Source: Diabrotica undecimpunctata
Taxonomy: Eukaryota > Arthropoda > Insecta > Coleoptera > Chrysomelidae
NCBI RefSeq assembly: GCF_040954645.1
Contig: NC_092806.1
Coordinates: 136,609,697-136,673,696 of the forward strand
Reading direction: 5' to 3'
DNA length: 64,000 bases
Below are positions 35,019-47,344 of the stretch, one piece after another (positions within the stretch are counted from its first letter, which is position 1; every line of letters starts with the position of its first letter). The position numbers and the translations under genes were made by a program. Under the pieces are notes generated by a model. It was not told where the DNA came from. It made no database searches and worked only from the letters and a program-made list of their open reading frames with translations.

Positions 35019-36495
35019 ATTCTGAAACTACAGACTTTTGAAGTTATTGATGTACGAGACATATTTTCTTAATGCATATTTGCACGATGAATATGAATCA
35101 GTGGTCCAAAATAGATACATCATATTTTAGTCTTCAGAAAACCGCCAAAAATCTTCGAAAAACTGAAGAACAGTGGTAGAAAATGTGCTGCTAGAGAGAC
35201 ATAACTCCAGCATAGCTGCAGTTTTGCCTTGTTTTCAGAAAACTACTGAAGCGCCTTCAGAAAACTGAGGAACAACTACACCAAGTGCTGCTAGAGTGGC
35301 ACAAGACATCTCACGCATGCAGAATATATACCTGACCTCAGCAAAATAACAGCGGCATTTGATTTAAAAAAAAAAAACGCTGAATCATTATTAAAAAAAT
35401 GAAGAACTGCTTCAGTGATAATTGCTGCATAGACAATACCTAAAATATCACGTTATCACAGAATTTCTTTTTTAAAAGATTTGAAAATCACAAGATTTTT
35501 TTGAAACAAAAATTCATCAAATAGCCAGTTAAGGCAAGAAAATTCTAAGTCCGATCAGTTAAGATCATGCTATGCCAGATTTCAATCGTTTATGAGAAAT
35601 TCAGGTTTAAGTTATCTTCAACTATCTGTATGTTAAGTTTCTGCTAATTTCGGTTAGATGCATCATAAGTCGTGTTAAGCAACGACCTATGAGGATACTT
35701 AATATTGGATTGATGTCTTGCAAAGCCTAAAAACCACAACACACTGGTTATATGAGCACAAGTACCAACAGTTCTTGCACCAGATTGACAGGTACAGTAG
35801 TGTCCGCCAATCGGGTCTTCTGCAGGCTCATCTTCATCAACCATGTAGGAAATGAATATTTGGTTTTTTTAGCGTGTTGAAACCTAGAAAATATTCGAAC
35901 TCTTGAATCTGGGTTCATCTATATTCCCATCAATTTGAATCTCTTCGTCAATGTCTCTAATCTTGTATGTAGGAGGGTACAAGTTTAATCTGATATATCC
36001 CAATCGTAAGATCTTTTAGGTATTCTAAATCGAAAACAAGATTATGAAGCCTTCCCATTGATCATTTCTTCTAATCAGTTTGTCATTCTCAACTCTAGCT
36101 TGTACCACATTACGAATTAATAATCTTGCTAATAATTGTCAAGCACCTTCAGCTGTAGCACCTTCCATGTAGATCAGTGGGTGGTAGTTATTTAATAATG
36201 ATTCACCTTTTTTTTTTAATTAAATGGTGCTGCTGCCTTGCTGAGGCCAGTTATGTATTCAGCATGCGTTCTTCAGTTTTTCGAAGACTTTTTAGTTGTT
36301 TTCTGAAGACTAAAATACGATGCATCTATTTTTGACCACTGATTCATGTTCAGCGTGCAAATATGCATTGAGAAAATATGTATCTGTTCTTTCATAAACC
36401 AATATTTTGGTTCACTTGACTGAATAAGTGCGCTTGACGTACACTGAGCACCTGAATCCAATTACTTCAGTAGGCTGTAGCTTCAGAATAATAGT
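35019..36495 (-). mobile_element. Mutator-like element remnant with long TIRs and a SWIM zinc finger
   Basis: The ends are inverted copies of each other: 35019-35175 against 36258-36495, sharing 'ttattctgaa.ctacag', 'gaatcagtggtc.aaaatag', 'gtcttcagaaaac' and 'tcttcgaaaaactgaagaac'; the right arm has an extra ~85 bp. Inside, on the reverse strand (35844-35644), GGHYCTCQSGARTVGTCAHI then SVLWFLGFARHQ is a SWIM finger (CxCx..CxH). SWIM fingers and >100-bp TIRs are typical of MULE transposases. The catalytic DDE domain is not recognisable, so most of the ORF is gone. Confidence 0.65.
35644..35844 (-). pseudogene. SWIM zinc-finger remnant of a MULE-type transposase
   Basis: The 66-codon frame has YCTCQSGARTVGTCAHITSV, a CxC..CxH zinc-binding SWIM pattern, followed by LWFLGFARHQSNIKYPHRSL. 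The same finger with 'VLWFLGYARHQ' occurs in multi-copy arthropod and Hydra ORFs thought to be transposases. It is truncated at both sides by stops and lies between the inverted repeats of the element. Confidence 0.65.
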
Positions 36496-36799
36496 TCAAG
36501 AATAATTTAATATATTTTTTGAATTTTCTTGTTAAAACTTTCTAAATTTTTTTACATCTTGTTAATTCTGTCGCTGGTACTGGTATTTTGTAGTAATCTC
36601 TTGCGTAATGATATTAATTTTCTAGTTTTTTACAGTTTTATTTAACAACAAGAAATACATTCCATAATTTATTTCATAATAAATTTCATTATTTTTGTAT
36701 CTTTTCTTTAATGTGATCGTTTCATAAAGCAGTTTGTATATTGAGATCATAAGCTAAGTAGTATTTCATTTCCTATTGTGATATACTTATTGTTTTCAG

Positions 36800-37129
36800 A
36801 CGATGACAGTGAGCCCATCTTAGGTCAATGGTTTGAAGAAACCCTTGCGCCCCCAGAAACAACCGAGTCCAAATCGCCAACTTCTGAAAATGGAGAAACT
36901 AAAACTGTCCAAAACGAACGATCTCGATCCATGGTTCCGGAAAAAGGAGAAGCTCACGGATTTATCGCTCTTTCAACTAGTGTTTTCGAGTTCTTAAATA
37001 AACACTTCCTTTGTACGAAGAGTACGTTTATATCGAGGTACGTCAAAAATGGCTTAACGGAACAGCAGATGATTATTTTGGCTGCGATCATTAGAGACTT
37101 GGACAGGGAAACAGCTAGGACTGAAATAG
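36800..37129 (+). CDS. UBR4: UBR4 exon 9 (residues 567-677)
   Basis: Acceptor tattgttttcag, donor gtaagt. It opens with DDDSEPILGQWFEETLAPP, almost identical to the vertebrate motif, followed by a low-complexity linker and the helical FEFLNKHFLCTKSTFISRYV segment. It is one of the clearest anchors for the UBR4 assignment. Confidence 0.97.
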
Positions 37130-37739
37130 GTAAGTACGTTTTAGTTTAGGAATATCCATTTAAATTGAGTAACTATTTTTACTGATCATCTTAGTATATA
37201 CCGATCAAAATGGTTAAATAAGACATAGTGGTTTTATTAGAGAATAGCAAAATTGTCAAGTCTTCCAAGCATGCCCACTGCTGGAACTATTTTGTAACAT
37301 ATTATCTGTATGCTGTTCCTACTTATCGTTTATCTATATGCAAGCCGAGAACTGCATCTTCCTATGTGCATCTACATTTGAAATTATCATATATGATTCT
37401 TCTGAGAGCACTCTTTTAGTGCGTCATTAATTATGACGTCATATAACGTATTGGATGTTTCGAGAATTATTTCATGTAATTATTGACGAATTTGGCAGAT
37501 GCCAGGATCGTACTTAGCCACATGTGAAAAGCTTATGGCATTAAACTAGTATTTTTATTACAAGGTGGATTAAATAGTAAACAATATTGTTTATTAAATT
37601 TATAAATATGGAAACATTTAAAAATGACAAAAAACGATCCAGTAATAAATAAACACAAAAATGACGGTTTTCAAACATGTTTATTGGGTAACTAATATAA
37701 TTATATCACGACATATCAACTAATAATATATCTAAAACA

Positions 37740-38095
37740 AAAAAATCATAAAGGCGACGGGAACTGTAAGAGAAAATCATGTGCAAAAATATCCAGTAAT
37801 GGTGTCTTAACTAATGAAGAAAATGGCAAGAGGTACATACGATTATAAATTCGACAAAACTAATGAAATTTTGCATGTGAAATGGTATAATAAGAGTGTT
37901 TGTTTATGTTATCCAATAATGATACCATTGAACCACTAGGTCACGTAAAAAGGTGGTCCAGAGCATCAAAATCAAAAGAAAATGTAATATAACCATTTTT
38001 CTTTTACTAAACATTCTGTATACCTGAGTCCTGGTGGCAAATTCTTATTTATTTATTATCAATTTGGGTTCACGACTAGTGGCTACTGATTAGTT
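37740..38095 (+). mobile_element. piggyBac-like transposase fragment
   Basis: Translation pieces read EKMARGTYDYKFDKTNEILH, VKWYNKSV and, shifted, HVKRWSRASKSKENVI; piggyBac transposases have 'RG..D.......(I)..VRWYDNK.V...S......P...V.R(Y/W)' just before the GGVD block. The GGVD position is degraded (LSPGG). It is in UBR4 intron 9. Confidence 0.6.
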
Positions 38096-38784
38096 TATTG
38101 TGATGGAATAATCAGAATCTTTTTGGATACCATTATTTGTCAATCGTCTTATAGTTGGCAAAGAAATTACTTTTTAATTAATTAATTTTAAACTTACTTT
38201 ACGAACAGCAAAAATTGGAATGTACTTTGTCCGGCTTCCTTTTCTAATTGAAAATAGTTAAGTAATTTGGGTATCAGTACTTTCTCTTTTTCCGTATATT
38301 GGCATTTTTAAAATATTTTAATGAACAAATAGATAATCCAAAACAAAAAATAATGCACAGCGCTGTGAAATAATGTTACTGTTACTGAACGACAACGCTT
38401 TACTCGTTGACACTTTGAAAGGATGGTCAACATGAATGAAGTCTTACGTCTATTGTTATCTGTATTTGCTACGCATATCATTTCAATTATTCTTGCTTGA
38501 AAAATGTTAATTGTTAAGTTTCAGGATAGTATTTAATAAATTGATACATCTGAAATTTTCTTATACGTTTTTATTGTCCATTATTGTTAGTTTTGCATTG
38601 TTGCAACCTCAGCAGTTCATTTAGTATCCCATATTCATTTATCAGCAGCTTTTTTATTCTTCAGCTTTTCAAATGTTTTTTAGACTTCCTGTCTCTTTAT
38701 AGTATCTTTGTGAAAGGCAGCGCTTTCGTAAATATATCGCTTTCCAAACATTATATATAAAGACAGACGTGTCCTTGTTTTTTT

Positions 38785-39365
38785 AGTACCAAACCGTCAC
38801 TTAAGTATCTAGGCTATTGGATACATGAAACCTTAGACCAAGAACAAGAGGTTAAATGTAGAATAGAACAGGCAAGAAACACCTTAAAGATGCGACAGTT
38901 ACTCACTACCCGTAATCTTGATTTGTCCCTACGATACCGCATGATAGTGTTATGTATGTGTACTATTACACGGCGTGGAAGCTTGGACAGCTCGTTACGA
39001 CGTTTACAGAGCTTTGAGATGTGGATATTTCGTCGTATGCTGAAAATTCCATGGACCGACCGCGTTAGAAATGAAGAAGTTTTAAGGCGTATGAATAGAG
39101 AACGTGAATTCACAGAAATTGTCAAGAAGCGTAAAACGTCTTATCTTGGACACATATTTAGACACGACAGGTATAACTTCCTTCAGCTTATTATAGAAGG
39201 GAAAATAGAAGGCAGACGCGGCCTGGGTAGACGACAAATGACCTGACTGCGCAACATCAAAGATTGGACTGGATTAGACTTTCAAAGTTTAATAAGGAAA
39301 GCCCAAAATAGGGAAGACTTTGCAGAGGTCATCGCCAACCTTCGCTAAGAAGACGGCACCTAAAG
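38785..39365 (+). mobile_element. LINE ORF2 3' end, family with 'YLGH' tail
   Basis: The frames read KYLGYWIHETLDQEQEVKCR, IEQARNTLKMRQLLTTRNLD, MWIFRRMLKIPWTDRVRNEE and KRKTSYLGHIFRHDRYNFLQ, ending GRRGLGRRQMT then, past a stop, LRNIKDWTGLDFQSLIRKAQ. This is the end of an ORF2 after the reverse transcriptase; a GAAGAA-type tail follows near 39365. It is 5'-truncated and carries a stop. Relatives: 45.7-46.75 kb and 41.35-41.54 kb. Confidence 0.82.
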
Positions 39366-39634
39366 AAGAAGAAACCGTCACTGTATCTAATTGACTGATG
39401 AATGTAAAAATGTCGTTAAATTATGAGTGTTAATTTGGGACAGAGAATTGGCGGTTGACCAAATAGACCACCAGAACAGTACAGAATAACATTTAATAAG
39501 CGGTACATATCTGTACCACCGGAGAACTTGAGTCGATATTTTAGAGGTTCATTTTATAAAATCTCGGTCCAGTAAGAGTTAAATATGTTGTTTTGGTTTA
39601 GGTTTTAAATATATGATTTTTTTTTATATTACAG

Positions 39635-39852
39635 GAACAATTTCTGTGTATTTCGGCCAAGCGCTGGGTCAACTTTATTGCGAATTCTCCGGAGCACTAA
39701 CTAGATTCGCACACAACTTAGTAACGAATGGAAATTTGAGTAATTTGCAAGCTTGCCTTTTAAATCACCTAGGAGTATCTCCCTGGAATACCGATGTCCC
39801 TCACGCGTGGCCCTTACAAGTATATCCAAGAACATTGGCTGTCTTAGCTCAG
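39635..39852 (+). CDS. UBR4: UBR4 exon 10 (residues 677-749)
   Basis: Acceptor ttatattacag, donor gtaaga. It encodes YFGQALGQLYCEFSGALTRF and LNHLGVSPWNTDVPHAWPLQ, comparable to vertebrate LQQLGVAPFSEGPWPLYIHP. The exon ends on a codon boundary. Confidence 0.95.
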
Positions 39853-41624
39853 GTAAGAGTGTTTGTATATTTTAAGAGATGGGCACAATCTGCAATAATT
39901 TTAGGTGGGTATTAAGAATACGAAAGGTGAGACAGCGCAGACGTTTCTACGTAACTTTGTTAGTATGAGTCGTTGACGGGGAGACGCAAAAATTGTCAAC
40001 TTAATGTAATTTAATGTCAAATTGAAAAATCCAAATACATATTTACAAATAAAAAATTAAAAGAACTAATCCCTCAGTACTACTGCAAGTTCTGTACTAT
40101 CGCAATCTTTAAATCTTTCAAGGTTAAAAATAGTTCTTTATAAGTATATATAAATCTTTCAATGTTTAGATCTTTTGAGGTCTAGTTACTTCTCTTTCGA
40201 TTTCATTCAGCGTTAAACACGTGACAGTTAAACTTTTGACAGTTTTGTTTCCCTCCACTTCGTTATGTATTTTGAAATCCATAGGATGGTAACTACATTT
40301 GTGAGTTTGATCTTAAGTGCCATCTTTTTGCAATATGTGTTTGTATATTTCAGTCCTTTCTTAACTATGTTACAGAGGATGTTTTCTTTCCTTCCTCAGA
40401 ACTTTTCCATCGCAGGTATTACGATGTCAGCGGCGTATTCTTGATTGGATACCAAGAGATATTGGCCAAATCCAGTGGACATTATATTTTGATCTACTAC
40501 TAGACTTAGCATGAATGAGGGACACAATTCCCTCTTGTGGCCAGCTTCTAAGTGTGTAGATGCAGAAGGTGTCTTTGTTTTATTTTCATCTTTACTATTC
40601 GTGAACTAAGTAGCTGTACAGTGTTGTTTATCTCTTTCGTTCCGTTCTCTTATGGCTGTTTCATGTAGAGTGTTGTCAGTTGTCCCTTCTGTATCTATAA
40701 AGGCACACACCAATGAGGTTTATGTTGTCTTTCCCGTTTTTATCATGCTGACAAAAGTGTAAAGGCATCTGTACCAGAATTTCTGTTCTGATAAATATAA
40801 TTATCAACAGAATAAATATAAACAGACTTTTCTATCGTTTCTAAAGCGAATGATTGAGGCTGTCATGTCTTAGGGATTTTGGGTGTGTTGTATCATTTCC
40901 CCCCAGTTTTCTAATATCACATTAATTTAAAAATTAGCAAACTTATATATTATCCATATATATTTCCATAAAAGTATCATATTCTTTTAAATAATTTTGT
41001 TTGCAATCTCCGGTAATAAATTTGAAGTAGTCACACTTGTTTTTTCACTAATTTCTTCTGGACTACATCTTTCAAATTCGGAATTTTCACTATCCTTATG
41101 AATCCGTAAAGCTTCACCCAAATATACTTGGTCTAAAGACACTTGACATAAGACAGATCACCTGTAGTCATTTGACCTAACGTCATTTGTCATCCGAACT
41201 AACGTTAGGTTAGGCAATGTCAGTGATAATTTAACCTAATAGGCCTTTGGGCATTGCAAGAAGAATGATGACAATGACATTCTTAGGAAGATCGAAGATT
41301 CAAATGCTTTCAAAAGTAACTCGAGTTTTCAACCAGAATGTGGAAGAATTGCACTAATCAACTGTGATCTATATCTTCTTATGATGTTGGCTACCACATT
41401 GACCCATCTTTTTGTATTCACTCTGCAGCTTGAAATATATCAGTTGACGTTAGACCAGTCCATTTCCTAAGATTGCCCAGCCAGGAAATACGTCTGCGTC
41501 CAGAGTCTCTCTTACCCTAAATCTTGCCTTGTAGAATTAACTGTACTCACAACATAAACTGACATTTTATGTATATAAATCGATGAAATAAGTTACCATA
41601 AATATATTGCTTATTTGGTTATAG
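39853..41624 (+). other. UBR4 intron 10, 1.8 kb
   Basis: Donor gtaaga, acceptor tttggttatag. The only recognised piece is the reverse-strand LINE tail at 41.35-41.54 kb. The block 40200-40900 has locally higher GC and may be an old TE, but no frame or motif could be read in it. Confidence 0.88.
41350..41540 (-). mobile_element. LINE ORF2 tail fragment, reverse orientation
   Basis: The reverse strand reads RDSGRRRISWLGNLRKWTGL then TSTDIFQAAE and a decayed MVANI-like end, the same C-terminal block as GSRRISWLKNLCTWFN.. at 46.6 kb. It is short and broken. Confidence 0.65.
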
Positions 41625-41751
41625 GTTTTGCTTTTGAGACCACAGAACGAGAAAGAGGCATCTGTAATTAGTATATGGCATAGGTTGGTGAATACACTCA
41701 TAGAAAATGTTCTCAACAATCCTCATTCTGTCGTGGAATCAGAAAATGAAG
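41625..41751 (+). CDS. UBR4: UBR4 exon 11 (residues 750-792)
   Basis: Acceptor tttggttatag, donor gtaaga. A short exon encoding [20 protein letters not shown] and ESENE, equivalent to the vertebrate LLLIWQHKASAQ..VWDRFL and PSETED segments. The phase fits both neighbours. Confidence 0.93.
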
Positions 41752-42484
41752 GTAAGATTAAAGTCAATTAATTAATTATACATAAAACTAAGTAGTCCAT
41801 ATTAAAGACCCAAGTTTTTATAGTTCAAATAAAATAATTATTATGTAAATGGGAATAAGCCACAACTAAAGGTTAAAGTAAGTTTATTGACGTTTCAATT
41901 TCCACTTCGGAAGTCGTTCTCAAAATATAAACATTAGTTTAAACAAATTTTGTTTTTTTGTTACTTGGTGAAAAATTCTTCTAATAATTTAATTTTATCT
42001 GACTCATTTATATTGACAATTCAGACATACATTATACATTTTAAAGTAGACTTTAAAATGATATTGCCAATATTGTTGAGTTGCGTTCCTGTGACGACTT
42101 TACTTGTAAAGTAGTTCATTCGATTGCATGAAATCAACTTTAACTTGAGAATATCCGTCAGAAAAGATCATAGCATGTAATTCGTCTTTAAAAAGACAAA
42201 CACATGCCATGATGACAGTAAAATTCTCCTGTTACTAAGATCGACCGACTACATCCGGAGATTAACTGTCCGCCACTTTTAAAAACGGTAGTTTTTCGCA
42301 AAACGTTTATCTCCGGATCTAGTCGGTTGGTTTTAATAAAACTTGATGTATTTAGTCAATTTGGTATTTGGAAAAATGGTCAATTTTTGAACAATTTGAA
42401 TTTTTAGCATTCTAGACGATAATAGTCCCTTAAATTAGAAAATCAGATCTTAAGTATATACTCTGTTATAAAAATATAATATCA

Positions 42485-42487
<3 letters not shown>

Positions 42488-42549
<62 letters not shown>
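42488..42549. repeat. (TA)n microsatellite, left flank of inverted-repeat element
   Basis: About 62 bp of pure TA repeat, ending exactly where the 28-bp outer inverted repeat starts. Confidence 0.95.
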
Positions 42550-42551
<2 letters not shown>

Positions 42552-44010
42552 TCGAACGAATTTAAAACGGAACATACAATTTAATATATGTCTGTTTGAA
42601 CTGCATTTGAAATAGTGGACCAATATAAAACTTGGACAAAAATAAATCCATACCCGGTGATAGACATTGTATAAAATATCGTTCAACTATCTGTCTCCTT
42701 TAAAGGAAAGAGGAGCTTGCCTAATAGTCGGAGAGATAGAGCCGAAATTTTGAACTGATCGGTAATAAGACATTTCTCTATTGGAATATATTCATTGTAA
42801 CTGAGTTAAGACTTTGCCTTACAGGCGGACGCCCCTCTTGGTACAGGGGGTGGCTATACAGGGATGAAGTTGTCATTTTTTTCGGAAAAATTAACGATCG
42901 ATAATATGGCTGAAAATTTGCCCAGAGTAAGATCTTGGTATAACTAGACGAAATCCCAAAGGGCGGACGCGAGAGTGGATACATAAGGGGTGGCGGACAG
43001 AGGTGAAATTGCAATTTTTTGGGGAAAAATTAACGATAATATGTCCGCCATTTTCATGGCTCATTATTTAGCCCCTAAAAACTCTAAATCGAAAAGAGCG
43101 GACAGCTGGGTTGTTACAGGGAGCCATAAAACGGGATCAAATGTACCACTTGCCTGCGCATTTTAGGTCTCGGTAACAATTTTCAAACTGATTTTATTAT
43201 GATATTTTTATACCGATTGATTTGAAAATTTGTATGCTCACTTCTGTTACTATTCTAAAAAGCGTTAAGTAGAGTTTTTCTCAAAATTTTCCAAAAAAAT
43301 TTCCGTAAATGAAAATTTTCGTAATTTTTTGAGGTAAAATCTAATTTGTAGAATCCTTTCGATTTTCTGTCAGTTATACCATGATTTTTTTCCAAAAATT
43401 TTCAAACGATTTTTCCGATAAGAAAAAAAAATAGAAAAACTTTTCTTAAACATTTGATAAAACTCTACGTCATCGTCTGAATCTTTTATAGAATATTTTG
43501 TAGTTTTAAAATGATATTATGATAATGTTTTCTAAAGTCATATTTACTTTACAAATCACATTTTTTTCTTAAATATACCTCTGGGCAAATTTTCAGCCAT
43601 ATTTCCGAAAAAATGACAACTTCATCCCTGTATAGCCACCCTCTGTACCACGAGGGGCGTCCGCCTGTAAGGCAAAGTCTTAACCCAGTTACAATGAATA
43701 TATTCCAATAGAGAAATGTCATATTACTGATCAGTTCAAAATTTCGGCTCTATCTCTTGGACTATAAGGAAGCGATAAGTGGTTTGACAGCATAATAACT
43801 GCTTGTGTAGTCTAGTTTTTTCAGTGATTCTAGGCAACCTATTTGGGTGGAGTTTTGACTTGTTCTTGAAAGAATTCAGAATCCAGCAGCCCGCTGAAGT
43901 ATTGGATTTTTATAATATAATTATTTGACAAGCTTTTGTTGGCCAACCACCTAGAGCGGAGTTGAGCCGAAATACATTGATTTCGTATGTTCCGTTTTAA
44001 ATTCGTTCAA

Positions 44011-44013
<3 letters not shown>

Positions 44014-44094
<81 letters not shown>
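44014..44094. repeat. (TA)n microsatellite, right flank of inverted-repeat element
   Basis: About 80 bp of pure TA repeat, starting right after the inverse copy of the outer repeat and ending 126 bp before UBR4 exon 12. Confidence 0.95.
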
Positions 44095-44097
<3 letters not shown>

Positions 44098-44220
44098 GTA
44101 TAATTTAAAAATATTTAAAACTTTTCATTGATTTTAAGAACATTTAGATGCAACTGCTCTTTTTATATTTATATTAAAATATTAAGCAAGTATAATATTT
44201 ATGACTATTTTTTTTTGTAG

Positions 44221-44447
44221 ATTTAAATGTGGAACATGCCCAAGTGCTGCTCTATTTATTTCATTCATTGAACTTGATGCAAAAGAAATCGGTCGTGTTA
44301 CTTATGGCTGGTGGCGTTTTAAGATGTTCCGAGATAGCAAGAGGTCCCCTTAAAGATTCACAGTTGCTGCACTTATCTAGAGTATTGCTATTATTCGACT
44401 ACATTATGAAGCACCTATACGATCCACCTACGTCGTTGTTAGAGCAG
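44221..44447 (+). CDS. UBR4: UBR4 exon 12 (residues 792-867)
   Basis: Acceptor ttttttttgtag, donor gtaaag. It encodes [20 protein letters not shown] and [19 protein letters not shown], matching vertebrate DLNVEHLQMLLLIFHNF and LARLLLIFDYLLHQYSKAP. The exon lies 126 bp after the (TA)n tract that ends the 42.5-44.1 kb inverted-repeat element. Confidence 0.96.
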
Positions 44448-45679
44448 GTAAAGTATACCAGTACACAAAACAAAAATCAATGGTGATATATGTCAGAAGT
44501 GTTAAAAATATAGACCTAGATATTACGTATTTATTGTTTACCTACCTTCTTTTACGTTTCATCGTTCTATTTAGTACTTTTTTCATTTTACTCTTCAGAA
44601 ATCATTATATTAATGTTCATATTGTTCTATATCTCATTGTATTGAATCTTATTTAACAAACGTTTTTTAACCTTTCTACCGCATATAGTTGTCTTATTAC
44701 TTTACATATCTCTAGTTTATTACAATACGTCTATATTTAATAGCGAAAGGACGGTTTAGAAATATAGCAAATTATTAGTGGCCTTTAACAAATGGTATAA
44801 CATGCTTTTCCACAATATTCTCAATATAAAATGTTTCATTCAATAATCTTAAAATATAATGTTAAGCTACTGATCCCTGATCGTAATGGTAAAAGCAACC
44901 TGACTGGACTAGTAAATACTGGAAAAGCTGGTATCTGTTCGAGAGTAAACGGGCTGACGCCACGGAATCATTTAAAGGTTTAAAGAGGTAGACCGGTGGT
45001 ATATAAAGAGCTAAATTAAAATCGTAGATTCAGTCTGAAATTTATACTGTATCGCCAAGTCATAAATAAATATTATAAATTGATAGTTGCGTTCTAGTTT
45101 TTAGTGTTAAAAGATTTTACATAAATTAAAGACTAAAATAATAAATAAATAACAAATCACGTTGCAATAAATTTATTTTTTAAATTTATACAACGCTATA
45201 ACCGCCCACCTATAACTCAAAACACCGTAACTCTCCACAAACTAACACTGCAAACTAACATCACTGCAAACTATTTCGTACTTTGGGTATAGGTACTATA
45301 TTTCACGTATTAAAATTTTAAAAATTTGCAATATTAGTAGTTCTTGCAATAAGTTTGGTCAGGAATTCAACTATTGAATCGAAATAAATTTGTTAGAAGA
45401 GTACAGTTTTTTGCGTACTTATTTGCGCACGTACAATTCTTTAGTTTTGTTGCGCTGTGTCTGTCCGTCTGTCCGAGGATTAGTGCTTCATAAGTTGCAA
45501 CAGATCCAAAAAAAACTTATGATGAAAAAAAATTTGAAAATGGAGCTTTGTATATTATATTCCGAGAAAACTACATATATTGAGACTACACTATATTGAG
45601 AACGAATTAATAATCTACATAAAGAAACGCTTTTAAACGACGCCTAACATTTTACTAGTGATGCGCAGCATATAGCCTC

Positions 45680-46750
45680 TCCTATTCAAATGTCAACCTC
45701 ACCTGCTCGTACGATGATCTAGATCATGGTCATCTGGTACATCCTGCTAGATAACCAACGAGGCTCTGACGTCGAGTGTTTGCTGGGATAAATAATCCAC
45801 CATTTATCGGCCAAAGGCTTTGGGCGGATGAGCTGGTAACTGGAAGGGCAACTCTGGGGATATATACTATCACCCTTGCTGTTTAACATATACTCTGAGA
45901 AAATCTTTCCAGAGGCAGTAGAGGATGTTGAGGCCGGAATTCGAATTAACGGAGAATGTATCAATATCATCAGATACGCGGATGACACGGTAGTATTTGC
46001 TGACAATTATGAAGCCCTCCAGGAGTTAATGAATAGAATCACAGAAGTGAGTCAGAGATATGGAATTTCACTGAACATTAGAAAACCAAATGTATGATTA
46101 TCTCTAAGAAGGAACAGCAAATTGAAAGAATCAGTGTAAATGGTCAACCAATAGAAAGAGTAAAAACATACACCTACCTACGTCAATGAAAATTGGGTCC
46201 ATTCCCTAGAAATAAAATATAGGATAGAGAAAGTCAGATCTGCATTTCAAAAAATGGCTAAGATATTCAAATGCCATGATTTATCAGTACCCATAAAAAT
46301 CAGGTTACTACGATGTTATATCTGTCCTTTACTGTTGTACGGAGTTGAGTCGTGGACTCTCGCAGGCGCTACCTGCAAGAAAATTGAAGCTTTCAAAATG
46401 TTGCTTTATCGTCGGATTCGGAAGATATCCTATACAGACCACATTACTAACCAGGACTGTTTTATTAAGAATGCAAAAAGGAAAAGAGTCGTTAACCACA
46501 ATAAAAATAGCCAAAATCGAATATCTCGGTCACATTATGAGGAACAGAGAAAGATATGGGTTGCTGCAATTAACTCTACAAGGAAAACGAGGACCAGGAA
46601 GTCGAAGGATTTCCTGGTTGAAAAACCTATGTACGTGGTTCAACACAACAACCACAAATCTTTTCAGAGCAGCAGTTTGCAAAATACAGATTGCCATGAT
46701 GGTCGTCAACATCCGAAACAGATAGGGACTACAAGAAGAAGAAGCTCTAC
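45680..46750 (+). mobile_element. LINE ORF2 fragment with intact YADD box
   Basis: Frames read SPLLFNIYSEKIFPEAVEDV and INIIRYADDTVVFADNYEAL (reverse transcriptase catalytic YADD), then LNIRKPNV-stop. After frameshifts: DLSVPIKIRLLRCYICPLLL, YGVESWTLAGATCKKIEAFK, KIEYLGHIMRNRERYGLLQL and RRISWLKNLCTWFN. The copy ends with MMVVNIRNR and a GAAGAAGAAG tail at about 46735-46744. It is 5'-truncated, with at least three frame breaks, in UBR4 intron 12. 44448-45680 has no supported feature. Confidence 0.87.
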
Positions 46751-46937
46751 GTTGGGTTAGTGGTTGCCTATCTTTTGATCATTAAACTTTTTTAAAACTT
46801 AACACTCTTCCCATTTATTTTTATTTTTAAATGTTATAGATCTGATAGCAAAATTAGCATTGAATAATTTCTCTGCTACCCCTTAATAAACGTATGTCCA
46901 TTTCAATATTTTAAATAAAATATTTTTTACTTCACAG

Positions 46938-47311
46938 ATTCAATGGAACCTCTTCTACTTGACAAACCTGAATTCCGACAAAGAAAAAGAAAATACAATG
47001 ACCCGTATGTACACAGCTTGGCAGGACATAGAAGACAACTACCGAAAAATATCCGCAGTTGATGAATTCGCCATGAAACCTCGATTCTATGTTTTGACAA
47101 ATTTAGAAGTGAACAATCAAGATGCTCCGAAACTGGACGGTTTAGCGTGCAATTTTATCTTGGGAACTCCAGATAAACTACGATATCCTTTGTTGTTGGA
47201 TGCTCTAATTGAAATTTTGAACGTGACACATATTACTTCAGGTGCTAACGCATCGAAAATCAGTTTTCTGGGACTTTGTGCTACGCAATATTGTTTCACT
47301 ATTTGCTGGAG
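46938..47311 (+). CDS. UBR4: UBR4 exon 13 (residues 868-992)
   Basis: Acceptor tacttcacag, donor gtacgt. It encodes YTAWQDIEDNYRKI, KPRFYVLTNLEVNNQDAPKL and LGLCATQYCFTICWR, aligning with vertebrate YHGFKEVEENWSKHF, HPRFYCVLSPE and ACALQYYFLILWR. A Penelope-like insertion starts only about 35 bp after the donor. Confidence 0.96.
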
Positions 47312-47344
47312 GTACGTATTTTTTAGAATTCAGTTTAAAATTTG

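Larger units (their letters stand above)
33620..36799 (+). other. UBR4 intron 8, 3.2 kb
   Basis: Donor gtaaaa, acceptor tattgttttcag. It holds a possible gag zinc-knuckle fragment (34.40-34.56 kb) and the Mutator-like inverted-repeat element (35.02-36.50 kb). The part 33640-34330 is plain AT-rich DNA. Confidence 0.9.
42486..44094. mobile_element. (TA)n-bounded element with two nested inverted-repeat pairs
   Basis: Outer pair: 42550-42577 (GATCGAACGAATTTAAAACG..) and its inverse at 43985-44012, one mismatch, each directly adjoining a (TA)n tract. Inner pair: 42731-42928 and 43580-43758, about 180-bp inverted copies that include 'gataagaccgaaatttt'-type sequence ('gagccgaaattttgaactgatc'), 'aagactttgccttacaggcg' and 'tatacagggatgaagttgtc'. 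A degenerate direct copy of part of the inner arm follows at 42955-43060. Between outer and inner repeats the two sides are unrelated. No coding capacity is seen. It lies in UBR4 intron 11. Confidence 0.7.
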
